Source of the DNA: Bacteroides sp. GM023
GTDB lineage: Bacteria > Bacteroidota > Bacteroidia > Bacteroidales > Bacteroidaceae
DNA length: 64,000 bases
Direction of reading: 5' to 3'
Assembly: GCF_014750685.1 (NCBI RefSeq)
Contig: NZ_JAAXGE010000016.1
Location: 62,001 to 126,000 of the forward strand
Shown here: in pieces, positions 41,343 through 50,690 of the stretch
Layout of the letters: every line of letters starts with the position of its first letter
Position numbering within the stretch: position 1 is the stretch's first letter
Position numbers and translations under genes: made by a program
The notes under the pieces: model-generated
Database searches by the model: none
The model's input: the letters and a program-made list of their open reading frames with translations, nothing else
Told to the model about the DNA's origin: nothing

Positions 41343-41413
41343 TAAGTCTGTTAAATAAAACAGACCCAAATACTAATCTAAGAAAAAAAATATAAAACCT
41401 ATAAAATACAAAT

Positions 41414-41842
41414 ATGAAACTATTCAGATTATTACTCGTTGCTCTGCTATTCTCTTGCAGTGATGATTCAAAAGAAACTCAGGAAACAGGAGAACCCAAA
41501 CCAATTGTCGTAGAAATGGAAAAAACTAATGTGCCAAATAATTTAACAGATGTCACTGGCACTTATATTCTCGAAAATAACAGAGAATATGGTGTTCGAG
41601 AAGATGGTAAGTATAAGATATTACTGACCAAAAGCAAATACAAAGATAAAGACCAAAAAGAAAAAGAAGTTCTTACTTATACGATTTTTGATGTAGCGAA
41701 GAATAAGCCTCTCTACTTTACAGTAGAAATAGATGTGGCTAAAAGACTTGAAAGGAATTGGGAGTATTATGATACATATAATCCAGAAATCACTGACAAG
41801 AAATTAGTTTGCAAATCACGTATAAAAGAAGAAAATAAATAA
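41414..41842 (+). CDS. Small lipoprotein, unknown function
   Basis: The 142-residue protein has a signal peptide with lipobox LLFSC followed by SDDSKE, which is acidic and suits surface export. The mature part is lysine-rich (KSKYKDKDQKEKEVL) and looks like one small beta domain. I do not recognise the family. It is followed after 25 bases by a BRO-family gene; both look richer in A+T than the genes around them. Confidence 0.65.
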   Translation: MKLFRLLLVALLFSCSDDSKETQETGEPKPIVVEMEKTNVPNNLTDVTGTYILENNREYGVREDGKYKILLTKSKYKDKDQKEKEVLTYTIFDVAKNKPLYFTVEIDVAKRLERNWEYYDTYNPEITDKKLVCKSRIKEENK

Positions 41843-41867
41843 AAAAGATTTTAAGACACAAAATATC

Positions 41868-42728
41868 ATGACAAAAAAAGATGCTATAAAAATATTCGAG
41901 AACAAAAAGATTCGTGCCGTATGGGACGATATGAAAGAAGAGTGGTATTTCTCTATTGTAGATGTTGTTAGCGTACTCACCGATAGCGTAGATGGACGTA
42001 AATATTGGAATAAGTTAAAGCAACGGCTCAAAGCCGAAGGAAGTGAGTTGGTGACAAATTGTCACCAACTGAAATTACCTTCCTCCGACGGCAAACTATA
42101 TAAGACCGATGTAGCAACTACCGAACAACTCTTCCGTCTCATTCAGTCCATTCCTTCCCCAAAAGCTGAACCTTTCAAGCTTTGGATGGCACACATTGCC
42201 AAAGAACGCCTGGACGAAATACAAGACCCTGAATTGACTATCGACCGGGCAATGATGGAATATAAAGCACTTGGCTACTCTGATAGTTGGATAAATCAGC
42301 GATTAAAAAGCATCGAGATCCGGAAAGAACTCACCGATGAATGGAAAGCACGTGGTCTGGAGGAAGGTGTTCAATTTGCTACCCTTACGGATATTATCAC
42401 GAAATCCTGGTCGGGAAATACGACTAAAGAGTATAAGCAATTAAAAGGTTTGAAAAAGGAGAGCCTGCGGGATAATATGACGAACAAAGAGCTTGTATTA
42501 AACATGCTTGCCGAACTCTCAACCAAAGAAATCTCCGAAGTAAGCCAACCCGAAACATTTGACGACCACAAAGACATCGCACGACGTGGTGGCGGTGTTG
42601 CCCGTGAAGCCAGACTAAAATTAGAAGCTGAAACCGGACAAAAAGTAGTATCTTCACTCAATGCGAAACGGATTTTACAGATAGACAATAATCAGAAGAA
42701 AGAAGAAAACATAAAGGACGATGAATAG
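41868..42728 (+). CDS. BRO-N family protein (phage antirepressor-like)
   Basis: The 286-residue protein has the BRO-N pattern at residues 1-125 (KIRAVWDDMKEEWYFSIVDVV, KYWNKLKQRL, TTEQLFRLIQSIPSPKAEPF). A C-terminal region (about 130-280) with ARGLEEGVQFATLTDIITKSW resembles that of chromosomal BRO proteins. BRO proteins occur in phages and large DNA viruses as antirepressors or DNA-binding proteins. No phage genes surround it. It lies 91 bases from a tRNA-Arg gene, a common insertion target. Confidence 0.8.
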   Translation: MTKKDAIKIFENKKIRAVWDDMKEEWYFSIVDVVSVLTDSVDGRKYWNKLKQRLKAEGSELVTNCHQLKLPSSDGKLYKTDVATTEQLFRLIQSIPSPKAEPFKLWMAHIAKERLDEIQDPELTIDRAMMEYKALGYSDSWINQRLKSIEIRKELTDEWKARGLEEGVQFATLTDIITKSWSGNTTKEYKQLKGLKKESLRDNMTNKELVLNMLAELSTKEISEVSQPETFDDHKDIARRGGGVAREARLKLEAETGQKVVSSLNAKRILQIDNNQKKEENIKDDE

Positions 42729-42782
42729 ACCCGAAGAATATACAGAAGAGTTTTCTTCTATTTAAAAGACGTACAAATGATA

Positions 42783-42812
42783 CAAAAAAGTCGCACCCTC
42801 TAAGAGTACGAC
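42783..42812 (-). terminator. Terminator of the tRNA-Arg gene
   Basis: On the minus strand AAGTCG...CGACTT is followed by a T-run, directly downstream of the tRNA. Confidence 0.6.
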
Positions 42813-42819
42813 TTCAAAG

Positions 42820-42891
42820 TACACCCGAAGGGAATCGAACCCTTATCTGAGGTACCGGAAACCTCCATTCTATCCATTGAACTACAGGTGC
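42820..42891 (-). tRNA. tRNA-Arg (anticodon CCG)
   Basis: On the minus strand, GCACCTG pairs with CGGGTGT in the acceptor. The D arm is GTTC/GAAT, the anticodon stem GAGGT/ACCTC with loop TTCCGGT (anticodon CCG, read from base 34), and the T arm AAGGG/CCCTT with loop TTCGATT. The length is 72 bases and CCA is not encoded. It reads CGG arginine codons. The discriminator base is A. Confidence 0.93.
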
Positions 42892-43133
42892 ATATACGTT
42901 TTAATTCAATCAGAAAAGACGCTCTATTCATTCAATAACAAAGCCATTCTTTCTGAATGCGATGGCAAAAGTATAAAAAAAGTTCTCATCTTCCTAATGA
43001 TTCTTCTTTTTTTATAGTTGTTAAGGTAGTCACCCTTACAAGGGCTCTGTTATTTTGAAATGCTTTAGAGCATTTACTTTATCAATTTGACAATCTTTTA
43101 GAGAATATCCGTTACATATATCAATTTTATTCC

Positions 43134-43141
43134 TATCTTTG
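43134..43141 (+). promoter_or_regulatory. Promoter -7 element for asnA
   Basis: TATCTTTG matches TAnnTTTG, 25 bases before the asnA ATG. The rest of 42897-43133 shows no other feature. Confidence 0.55.
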
Positions 43142-43166
43142 CCGACAATTAACATTCAACAAACCT

Positions 43167-44204
43167 ATGAGTTACTTGATAAAACCTAAGAACTATAACC
43201 CACTACTCGACCTCAAACAGACCGAGCTGGGAATCAAACAAATAAAAGAGTTCTTCCAGTTAAACTTATCATCCGAATTGCGTCTCCGACGTGTGACTGC
43301 CCCCCTGTTTGTGTTGAAAGGAATGGGTATCAATGATGACTTGAATGGAATAGAACGTCCTGTTTCTTTCCCTATCAAAGACCTGGGCGACGCACAAGCA
43401 GAAGTGGTTCATTCATTGGCTAAATGGAAAAGACTGACATTAGCTGATTATTGTATCGAACCCGGATATGGCATTTATACGGATATGAACGCCATCCGCT
43501 CGGACGAAGAACTGGGTAATCTCCACTCCCTCTACGTAGACCAATGGGACTGGGAACGTGTCATCACCAATGAAGACAGAAACGTAAACTTCCTGAAGGA
43601 AATTGTAAACCGCATCTATGCGGCCATGATCCGCACGGAATATATGGTATATGAAATGTATCCCCAAATCAAGCCATGCTTGCCACAAAAGCTACATTTT
43701 ATTCATTCCGAAGAGCTACGCCAGCTTTATCCCGACTTGGAACCCAAATGTCGCGAACATGCTATCTGTGAGAAATACGGAGCTGTATTTATCATTGGTA
43801 TAGGTTGCAAATTAAGCGACGGCAAGAAGCATGACGGACGTGCACCTGACTACGATGACTATACAACCAAAGGTCTGAACGACCTACCCGGACTGAACGG
43901 CGACCTCTTACTATGGGACGATGTACTGCAACGCTCCATCGAACTATCATCTATGGGCATCCGTGTAGACAAAGAAGCCCTGCAACGCCAGGTGAAAGAA
44001 GAGAATGAAGAGAAAAGACTGGAACTTTATTTCCACAAGCGACTGATAAACGACACTCTCCCCTTATCCATTGGTGGTGGTATCGGACAATCCCGCCTGT
44101 GTATGTTCTACCTTCGCAAAGCCCATATCGGAGAAATACAAGCCAGCATCTGGCCCGAAGATATGCGCAAAGAATGTGAGGAACTTGAAATACACCTTAT
44201 ATAA
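43167..44204 (+). CDS. asnA: Aspartate-ammonia ligase (asparagine synthetase A)
   Basis: The 345-residue enzyme makes asparagine from aspartate, ammonia and ATP. It has a class II synthetase-like fold with SLYVDQWDWERVI near 109-121 and LPLSIGGGIGQSRLCM near 293-308, which are family blocks. Only the ammonia-dependent form is indicated (no glutaminase domain). ung starts five bases after its stop, so the two are likely co-transcribed. Confidence 0.95.
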   Translation: MSYLIKPKNYNPLLDLKQTELGIKQIKEFFQLNLSSELRLRRVTAPLFVLKGMGINDDLNGIERPVSFPIKDLGDAQAEVVHSLAKWKRLTLADYCIEPGYGIYTDMNAIRSDEELGNLHSLYVDQWDWERVITNEDRNVNFLKEIVNRIYAAMIRTEYMVYEMYPQIKPCLPQKLHFIHSEELRQLYPDLEPKCREHAICEKYGAVFIIGIGCKLSDGKKHDGRAPDYDDYTTKGLNDLPGLNGDLLLWDDVLQRSIELSSMGIRVDKEALQRQVKEENEEKRLELYFHKRLINDTLPLSIGGGIGQSRLCMFYLRKAHIGEIQASIWPEDMRKECEELEIHLI

Positions 44205-44209
44205 TTACC

Positions 44210-44872
44210 ATGAACGTACAGATTGAAGAAAGCTGGAAAGCACATTTAGAACCAGAATTTGAAAAAGACTACTTTCGCACACTGACCGATTTCGTCAAAA
44301 GCGAATATAGCCAGTATCAGATATTTCCTCCGGGAAAACTGATATTCAATGCTTTCAATCTTTGCCCTTTCGACAAAGTGAAAGTTGTAATCATCGGACA
44401 AGATCCTTATCATGGACCGGGACAAGCACACGGTCTCTGTTTTTCTGTGAACGACGGAGTCCCCTTTCCCCCTTCATTGGTGAACATCTTCAAAGAGATT
44501 AAAGCAGACATAGGCGTCGATGCCCCCACAACGGGAAACCTGACACGTTGGGCGGAACAAGGAGTATTGTTACTCAACGCCACCTTGACCGTACGTGCCC
44601 ACCAGGCAGGCTCACACCAAAACCGTGGTTGGGAAGCATTTACCGACGCAGCCATCCGCGCATTGGCAGAAGGAAAAGAAAACCTGGTATTTATCCTGTG
44701 GGGATCATATGCTCAAAAGAAAGGAGCTTTTATCGACCGCAACAAACACCTGGTACTTACTTCCGCCCATCCATCTCCCCTTTCTGCCTACAACGGCTTC
44801 TTTGGAAACAAACATTTCAGCCGGGCAAACGATTATCTGAAAGCACACGGAGAAACGGAAATCGTTTGGTAA
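44210..44872 (+). CDS. ung: Uracil-DNA glycosylase
   Basis: The 220-residue enzyme removes uracil from DNA. The catalytic water-activating motif GQDPYHG is at residues 63-69 (Asp65) and HPSPLS at 187-192 holds the catalytic histidine. The length is usual for family 1. It follows asnA with five bases between. Its 3' end runs into a large inverted repeat. Confidence 0.95.
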   Translation: MNVQIEESWKAHLEPEFEKDYFRTLTDFVKSEYSQYQIFPPGKLIFNAFNLCPFDKVKVVIIGQDPYHGPGQAHGLCFSVNDGVPFPPSLVNIFKEIKADIGVDAPTTGNLTRWAEQGVLLLNATLTVRAHQAGSHQNRGWEAFTDAAIRALAEGKENLVFILWGSYAQKKGAFIDRNKHLVLTSAHPSPLSAYNGFFGNKHFSRANDYLKAHGETEIVW

Positions 44873-44878
44873 ATTGAG

Positions 44879-44968
44879 AATTGAGAATTAAAAATTGAGA
44901 AATGGCTGCGCTATTCTTTCTTCAATGAAGTGATAGCGCAGCCATTTCTCAATTTTTAATTCTCAATT
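44879..44968. terminator. Large 36-bp perfect inverted repeat, bidirectional terminator
   Basis: A perfect 36-bp stem (44879-44914 with 44933-44968) surrounds an 18-base loop. It lies between convergent ung and the LptD-like gene. The outer part repeats AATTGAGAATTAAAAATTGAG, a motif type common between Bacteroides genes; the inner part is GC-rich (GGCTGCGCTAT). T/A-rich flanks suit termination in both directions. Confidence 0.8.
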
Positions 44969-44972
44969 TATC

Positions 44973-47690
44973 CTAGTACCATTGAATATTACTTTGCGTC
45001 TGACTTCTCTGCTCATACTTCAAGTCTTGCAGGATACTTGCATTCGCACGGATAGTTACATTGTAATATTTCCAACGTCCGAAAGGAGAAAGGCTGGCAG
45101 ACAAGTTGAAACAGTGCAAATCACGAGAGATAGTACAGGAAGTCTGCGTAATCTCTTTTGCTTGGAAGTCATAACCCGAATTGAAGGACAACGACCAGTT
45201 ATTGGAAATCTTCACATTTCCGTTCGCGTTGATATTATGCGTATACGTATAAGGATATCTCATAGAATAGCGGTTGATAGGTTTCGTCCTGTCCTCACGA
45301 ATATTGAACGAATAACTAAGACTCAATGACCACGGCATCTTGAACACTTGATAACCGTCCGCGTCAGCCGCAGCCTTCTCGACCTTTTTGGTCACAGTGC
45401 CATCTTCTCCGTCAGTTCCTTCCGAATCATCGTCTTCGCCGTCTCCTTTCTTCTTATCCTTCCCCTGTTCGGCATCCTCTTTCGGACCGAACCATTTCTT
45501 CCATGTATCATTATTGAAGGTATAATTGAAAGAAGAACCATAACCCTGGAAACGTCCAAAACGTCCGTAAGACCATTCAGTGCGATTACTTGTCACAACA
45601 TTACCACTCTTATCAAATGTATAGGCATACGTAGCAAACGAAGCGTTCATATTGAAAGTATAGTTCTTGGTCAACTTCAGACGCAGGTTCATGCTCAAGT
45701 CACTCCACGGTCGTTCTTTAGCAGCCATATTATAGGACATATTCGCACTTAAATCATCAATAAGGCTCACTTTCTTAACGGTATCTTTCTTTGCATCATA
45801 ATATTTCATCTCCAGGTTATTAGCAATTGAAAAGCTTACTGTCCCAGATCCTTCACGAGAAGGCACGCCATAAGGCTGACCGGTGAAAGGAGAATAATAT
45901 TGTGTATTACCATTATAATCGGTGTATTCTTCCCAGTATTTACTAAATCCAGGAGCACCACTTAAACTCACTTGCGGAGTGAAAACGTGACGAATCTGTA
46001 TCTCCTTCTTCTTTGCAAAAAGTGGTTTATACATACCATATAACTTTGTGCTCAGACTCAAACTTGCCGAGTAATTGGATACACGATAAAAACCATTGAG
46101 TGAATCACCTGGTAATGCTTCTAGTTTGTGAGTATCTTCGTTATACTGCTGATTAATTTTACGAGTGTACCAACGTTCCGTATAATTGACTGAAGGATTA
46201 ACCTGTAAATACTTGAATAGCGTAAAAGTAGCACTGATAGGAATATTATGATTCATCGCATTCTCCCATTCGCTTAGCCCAGCTTTAAACAGACGATCGT
46301 CTTTCGTACGGATACTGTTCGTCAGACGCCCAGTATAGCTGAGAGAAATCTTCTCATACCAACGCTCGGCACCAGCCGCTTTCTTACGTTTGAACGGATA
46401 CAGGCGGCTTAATGAGATATTAAGGTCAGGCAATGTAACAGCGATAGAAGAATCACGCATTGTTTGGGCGATATTGGTCGTTCCTGATAATGTCAGACCG
46501 ATGTCGGGGAAACTGCGTGAATAACTGATACTTGATGTCTTGGTATTTTGAGTCAACAACTGGGAATTGTAAAGGTTGTTGATATTAGAGCGTTCATAAC
46601 TACTGGTTGAAAAGTTTACGCTGGCAGAGAAAGTGCTGTTCGGGCTGGCTTTAGCATCCTGACGATGATTCCAAACCACCTTGAAGTCCTTGGCGACTGC
46701 ATAGTCCGGCATACCTTTATCACCCGTCTTGGTGACCTGATAGTCTGCTTGCAGCGTACCGGAGTATTTATAGCGTTTATTATAGTTTGTCAAACCGGAA
46801 AGTCTCCATGAACCTTTCGTGAAAATATCCGCCGTCAACTTCAAGTCCATGATATCACTGATAGCGAAATAATATCCTCCGTTGGCCAAACCAAATCCAC
46901 GGCTAGAGTCGTCCATATAAGTCGGCATAATAAAACCGGAAGAATAGCTGCTGGAGAACGGGAAGAAGAAGAACGGAACGGCCAACGGCAAGGGAACATC
47001 TTCCACTACCAAATAGGCAGGACCCGTTACCACATTCTTTTTGGGACGCACTTTCGCACGTGTCAACTGCATATAGAAGTGAGGATGATCGTGATGGTCG
47101 CAGGTCGTATAACGTCCGTGCTCCATAAAGATTTCATCATTCGCGCCTTTCTTTGCTTTACTACCGGTCACATATCCTTCTCCCTGCTGGGTGACGATGT
47201 CCGTGATTCCCGCCTTCTTGGTTTTGAAGTTATAACGGATAGTTTCCGTATCATAAGAGGTATCCCCTTCCTTAAATACCGGCTTACCTTTTTCCACTCC
47301 GGTGGAGTCTTTGATACCATAAGCATGAACAGTACTGCTGTCCAAGTTCATCGAAATAACCTCGGCAGCCAGTTCGATATTCTGATAATTGACCTTTCCG
47401 CTACCATAAAGCGTAGCAGCTCCGCCCAAAGTGAATACAGTGGAGTCGTTAGATTCATATACAACCGGGGCATCAAGCGGTTGTTTCTTCTGAACAGGTG
47501 CGATGGAATCGATGCGTACCGTAACCGTATCTGCTTTCAATGAATCATTCCCTTGCAGGGAGTCCTTTTGTGCAGTATTGGACGTTATCATTCCTCGTCT
47601 TCGACGCTGAGACACAGCCTCATCGGGAAGCATCAGTAAGACAATCAGCAGTATAAATGATATAAGTATTTTTGCTTTCAATGGCGCCAT
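44973..47690 (-). CDS. lptD: LptD-like LPS-assembly outer-membrane protein
   Basis: The 905-residue protein has a signal peptide (ILISFILLIVLLMLPDEAVS) and an N-terminal OstA-like periplasmic domain (about 70-230). Its large barrel ends in QSNIQWY. It fits the Bacteroidetes LptD family, which inserts lipopolysaccharide into the outer membrane. An acidic/lysine-rich insert of about 40 residues (EDDDSEGTDGEDG) lies in the barrel at about 745-790 and is probably an exposed loop. The -7 element TACTTTTG (minus strand, 47717-47724) precedes it. Confidence 0.85.
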   Translation of the reverse strand: MAPLKAKILISFILLIVLLMLPDEAVSQRRRRGMITSNTAQKDSLQGNDSLKADTVTVRIDSIAPVQKKQPLDAPVVYESNDSTVFTLGGAATLYGSGKVNYQNIELAAEVISMNLDSSTVHAYGIKDSTGVEKGKPVFKEGDTSYDTETIRYNFKTKKAGITDIVTQQGEGYVTGSKAKKGANDEIFMEHGRYTTCDHHDHPHFYMQLTRAKVRPKKNVVTGPAYLVVEDVPLPLAVPFFFFPFSSSYSSGFIMPTYMDDSSRGFGLANGGYYFAISDIMDLKLTADIFTKGSWRLSGLTNYNKRYKYSGTLQADYQVTKTGDKGMPDYAVAKDFKVVWNHRQDAKASPNSTFSASVNFSTSSYERSNINNLYNSQLLTQNTKTSSISYSRSFPDIGLTLSGTTNIAQTMRDSSIAVTLPDLNISLSRLYPFKRKKAAGAERWYEKISLSYTGRLTNSIRTKDDRLFKAGLSEWENAMNHNIPISATFTLFKYLQVNPSVNYTERWYTRKINQQYNEDTHKLEALPGDSLNGFYRVSNYSASLSLSTKLYGMYKPLFAKKKEIQIRHVFTPQVSLSGAPGFSKYWEEYTDYNGNTQYYSPFTGQPYGVPSREGSGTVSFSIANNLEMKYYDAKKDTVKKVSLIDDLSANMSYNMAAKERPWSDLSMNLRLKLTKNYTFNMNASFATYAYTFDKSGNVVTSNRTEWSYGRFGRFQGYGSSFNYTFNNDTWKKWFGPKEDAEQGKDKKKGDGEDDDSEGTDGEDGTVTKKVEKAAADADGYQVFKMPWSLSLSYSFNIREDRTKPINRYSMRYPYTYTHNINANGNVKISNNWSLSFNSGYDFQAKEITQTSCTISRDLHCFNLSASLSPFGRWKYYNVTIRANASILQDLKYEQRSQTQSNIQWY

Positions 47691-47716
47691 TAACTAATAG
47701 TTTACGCTTGAAGTGG

Positions 47717-47724
47717 CAAAAGTA
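47717..47724 (-). promoter_or_regulatory. Promoter -7 element for the LptD-like gene
   Basis: The minus strand reads TACTTTTG, 26 bases before the ATG at 47690. Confidence 0.5.
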
Positions 47725-47779
47725 CACAAACTTCACCAATTATGAGTTAGAATCTTCGTTATTTAATTATTTTTTAGTG

Positions 47780-48316
47780 CTATAAAAAGAGAGAGCACCA
47801 TCTATCAAAGCGGCTTAGGCCTTCTTCACCATATTTTGCAATACTTTTCCGCGCCTTTTCCACTGTCTTTTCTTCGTCCAAATGAGTTTTAGAAAAGAAT
47901 TTATCGGCAAAACAAATCAGTTGTTCTTCCATAGTGACAGGCAGCATCTCATAATGAGGGATAGGGAGCTGCTGTGCGATAATATCCTGTAAGGAAAGTC
48001 CTGCTCCCGTATGACGTTCGCAGACAAGTGCGTGTTGTGGGAAACCTTCCGCCCGCAAGATTTCAGCTCCCAAATATCCGTGAGCGATATATGGATTCGG
48101 GCCAAAGCACTGAATGGCCGGGGCATCCGTCTGAAAGATACCAATATCGTGCAGGAGAGCAGCTTCTTTCACAAAGCTACGGTTCAGGCGTAATTCAGGA
48201 TGTGCATCCAGTATTTTCATTGCCTTTCCGGATACAGAAAGACTGTGTATTACTAAAATTTGTCGCTGCTCTGTGTTCTCCGGATAATACTTGTCAATGA
48301 TTTCGTATGGATTCAT
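47780..48316 (-). CDS. HD-domain phosphohydrolase
   Basis: The 178-residue protein has HSLSVSGKAMKILDAHPEL near 25-43, AALLHDIGIFQTDAP near 52-66 (the HD pair) and IAHGYLGAEILR near 74-85. The metal-binding histidines and aspartates are in place. The substrate is probably a nucleotide or phosphorylated metabolite. It is divergent from the NamZ-like gene and upstream of the LptD-like gene on the same strand (about 90 bases apart). Confidence 0.82.
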   Translation of the reverse strand: MNPYEIIDKYYPENTEQRQILVIHSLSVSGKAMKILDAHPELRLNRSFVKEAALLHDIGIFQTDAPAIQCFGPNPYIAHGYLGAEILRAEGFPQHALVCERHTGAGLSLQDIIAQQLPIPHYEMLPVTMEEQLICFADKFFSKTHLDEEKTVEKARKSIAKYGEEGLSRFDRWCSLFL

Positions 48317-48350
48317 GTGCTTGTTTTTTGTTCTCTCGAGGAGAAATTAA

Positions 48351-48358
48351 TATTTTTG
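48351..48358 (+). promoter_or_regulatory. Promoter -7 element for the NamZ-like gene
   Basis: TATTTTTG matches TAnnTTTG, 25 bases before the ATG at 48384. Confidence 0.5.
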
Positions 48359-48383
48359 TGCAATATTACTAAAAATTACCGAC

Positions 48384-49547
48384 ATGCAAGCTAGAAGTTT
48401 CCTCATTCTTTTATTTCTGTTCGCTACATTCTTCTCCGCACACGCTGGTGGCAAAGTTACCACAGGTGCTGAACGTATCGAACAATATCTTCCACTCCTT
48501 CAGGGCAAACGTGTCGGAATGGTAGTCAACCACACTTCCATTGTAGGGATGGAGCAGACCCACCTACTTGATACTTTGCTAAAGCTGAACGTGCAGATAG
48601 TCAAAGTATTCGCCCCCGAACATGGCTTCCGTGGCAATGCGGATGCAGGCGAAACAGTGAAAGACGGAAAGGATTCCCGTACCGGTACACCTATCGTCTC
48701 GCTTTATGGCAACAATAAGAAACCGACTGCTGCCCAACTGAAGGACGTTGATGTAGTTCTTTTTGATATCCAGGACGTAGGAGCACGCTTTTATACTTAT
48801 ATCAGTACGATGTATTATATGATGGAAGCCTGCGCAGAAAACAAGAAGGAAGTGATTGTACTGGATCGTCCTAATCCATGCGACTACGTGGATGGCCCGA
48901 TACTCAAGCCGGGTTACAAGAGTTTTGTCGGCATGCTCCCCATTCCTGTACTTCACGGATGCACCATCGGCGAACTGGCTCAAATGATAAATGGAGAAGG
49001 ATGGATTGCCAACAAGAAAAATGCCTGTTCATTGAAAGTCATACCCATGACGGGGTGGAAACATGGAGAGCCTTACTCGCTTCCCATCAAGCCCTCTCCC
49101 AACTTGCCGAATGACCAGTCCATCCGATTGTACGCGTCTCTTTGTCCATTCGAAGCAACCTGCGTCAGCGTAGGACGAGGAACCACTTCTCCTTTCCAGG
49201 TATTGGGTGCACCCAACAAGAAATATGGCAGTTTCGCGTTCACTCCCCGCTCCTTACCCGGCTTCGACAAGAATCCGATGCATAAAGGAATAGCCTGCTA
49301 CGGAGAAGACCTGCGAAACACTACAGATGTCAATGGTTTCACACTTCGTTATTTTTTGCGTTTTTATCGCTTGTCCGGTGAGGGTGCTGCTTTCTTTTCC
49401 CGTCCCCGATGGTTCGATTTGCTCATGGGAACGGATAGCGTGCGTAAAGCTATCCTCAAAGGTGAATCTGAAGAGACGATACGGAATAGCTGGCAAAAAG
49501 AGTTGCAAGCTTACCGGGAGATGAGAGCGAAGTATCTGCTTTATTGA
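48384..49547 (+). CDS. namZ: DUF1343 protein, exo-beta-N-acetylmuramidase (NamZ) family
   Basis: The 387-residue protein has a signal peptide (LILLFLFATFFSAHA) and the DUF1343 blocks RVGMVVNHTSIV (about 43-54), FAPEHGFRGNADAGE (about 76-90) and VLFDIQDVGARFYTYISTM (about 129-147). NamZ, characterised in Bacteroidetes and Bacillus, releases terminal N-acetylmuramic acid from peptidoglycan fragments. It probably acts in the periplasm in murein recycling. It is a single gene, convergent with the immunity-like array. Confidence 0.85.
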   Translation: MQARSFLILLFLFATFFSAHAGGKVTTGAERIEQYLPLLQGKRVGMVVNHTSIVGMEQTHLLDTLLKLNVQIVKVFAPEHGFRGNADAGETVKDGKDSRTGTPIVSLYGNNKKPTAAQLKDVDVVLFDIQDVGARFYTYISTMYYMMEACAENKKEVIVLDRPNPCDYVDGPILKPGYKSFVGMLPIPVLHGCTIGELAQMINGEGWIANKKNACSLKVIPMTGWKHGEPYSLPIKPSPNLPNDQSIRLYASLCPFEATCVSVGRGTTSPFQVLGAPNKKYGSFAFTPRSLPGFDKNPMHKGIACYGEDLRNTTDVNGFTLRYFLRFYRLSGEGAAFFSRPRWFDLLMGTDSVRKAILKGESEETIRNSWQKELQAYREMRAKYLLY

Positions 49548-49616
49548 GCACTGTTTTACTATTCATGTTAGCCCACCAAAAAGATACAATATGTTTTAAT
49601 TTTCCATTTCATAAAC

Positions 49617-50018
49617 CTACTTTTCTCTTATAAGATTCTTAGCAGACTGTTGAATATCAGCATCTTTCAATACTACTAAATAATCACTGCCAATCGCTCC
49701 ATCAATTACTTTTTCCCGCCCATCTGCTTTTTCTATATTTCTTAGAAAACCCGAATCGGGAATCTGTACTATGGGATTATCAGCAGATGGTTTATAAATA
49801 GTAAAAAGTGCTTCTATTCGACATACAGTTCCTCGAAGAATATACAATCCTTCATCTGTTTCATAGTGTGCGTCGTATATATAATCAATCTCTTTATCAG
49901 TACCGACAACACCTTTCCCAAAAACAAAAACCGACCATTCCACGACATCACCTATACGGAATGGCTGACCACAGCATTGCATTTGCCAAATCTCATAAAG
50001 CACAGTATATTCATTCAT
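49617..50018 (-). CDS. DUF6578-like protein (orphan-immunity array)
   Basis: The 133-residue protein starts MNEYTVLYEIWQMQCCGQPF; the W-M-CCG-PF-GD segment is the pattern I associate with DUF6578 proteins. The remaining sequence is beta-rich. There is no signal peptide, so it is probably cytoplasmic. It is the last gene of a one-strand array of small proteins of immunity type, separated from the next gene by 24 bases. Confidence 0.6.
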   Translation of the reverse strand: MNEYTVLYEIWQMQCCGQPFRIGDVVEWSVFVFGKGVVGTDKEIDYIYDAHYETDEGLYILRGTVCRIEALFTIYKPSADNPIVQIPDSGFLRNIEKADGREKVIDGAIGSDYLVVLKDADIQQSAKNLIREK

Positions 50019-50042
50019 AATGATAATAAAGAAATTTCGTAT

Positions 50043-50627
50043 TTATTTCCAAAAATTATCCTGCAAGTGCTTCTCCAAATATCTGCAGACAACACCCCAT
50101 CCCTCATTATCAGGGCTATCATAATTCCACATTTTTTCAGTAACAGCATTTATTTTTTCCTGTTCTGCCAAATATAAAGATGTCAGATGTTCTCTTTCTG
50201 TCTCTGTATAGCCTTTTAACTCATCTATTGTTATAGTAAAATACTTCCCTTCACTTATGCCACGCAAGAAGTTTACGACCTCACAAAACTTCTTTTCATC
50301 AAGAGACAAAACATTCATTTTTAGTGGGAAAATATATGCAATATTTTTCGTAGCTTCACCAACAGTTGGCAAGCCTATTTCATACATAGCTTGGGAAATA
50401 TACGGTAATAGTTCCCTGTTTTCTTCGATGATACTTTGCCAGCCATCGCCTTTATAATTACCAATCACATTTGCTACAACATGAAATGTAAATACAACAT
50501 CAGAAACTTTTTCCTTTATTGTTCCAATATTACCAAGCTCCCATATCTTATCCGACAAAGTAACAATAGCATCTTCTGTATTCACATCCATCCCTTGCAG
50601 GACATCACTTATTTTTTCAGTTTTCAT
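50043..50627 (-). CDS. Uncharacterised 194-residue helical protein (orphan-immunity array)
   Basis: The product is helical and soluble, with no signal peptide. I do not recognise a domain; LPYISQAMYEIGLPTVGE and YTETEREHLTSLYLAEQ are typical segments. Polymorphic-toxin immunity proteins are often of this kind, and the gene is 24 bases from the DUF6578-like gene in the same array. The function is unknown. Confidence 0.6.
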   Translation of the reverse strand: MKTEKISDVLQGMDVNTEDAIVTLSDKIWELGNIGTIKEKVSDVVFTFHVVANVIGNYKGDGWQSIIEENRELLPYISQAMYEIGLPTVGEATKNIAYIFPLKMNVLSLDEKKFCEVVNFLRGISEGKYFTITIDELKGYTETEREHLTSLYLAEQEKINAVTEKMWNYDSPDNEGWGVVCRYLEKHLQDNFWK

Positions 50628-50690
50628 ATTTATATTGTTTTTAAACTAAAATCACTTCGAGTACAATTTACCAAATAATTAGTCTCCCTT

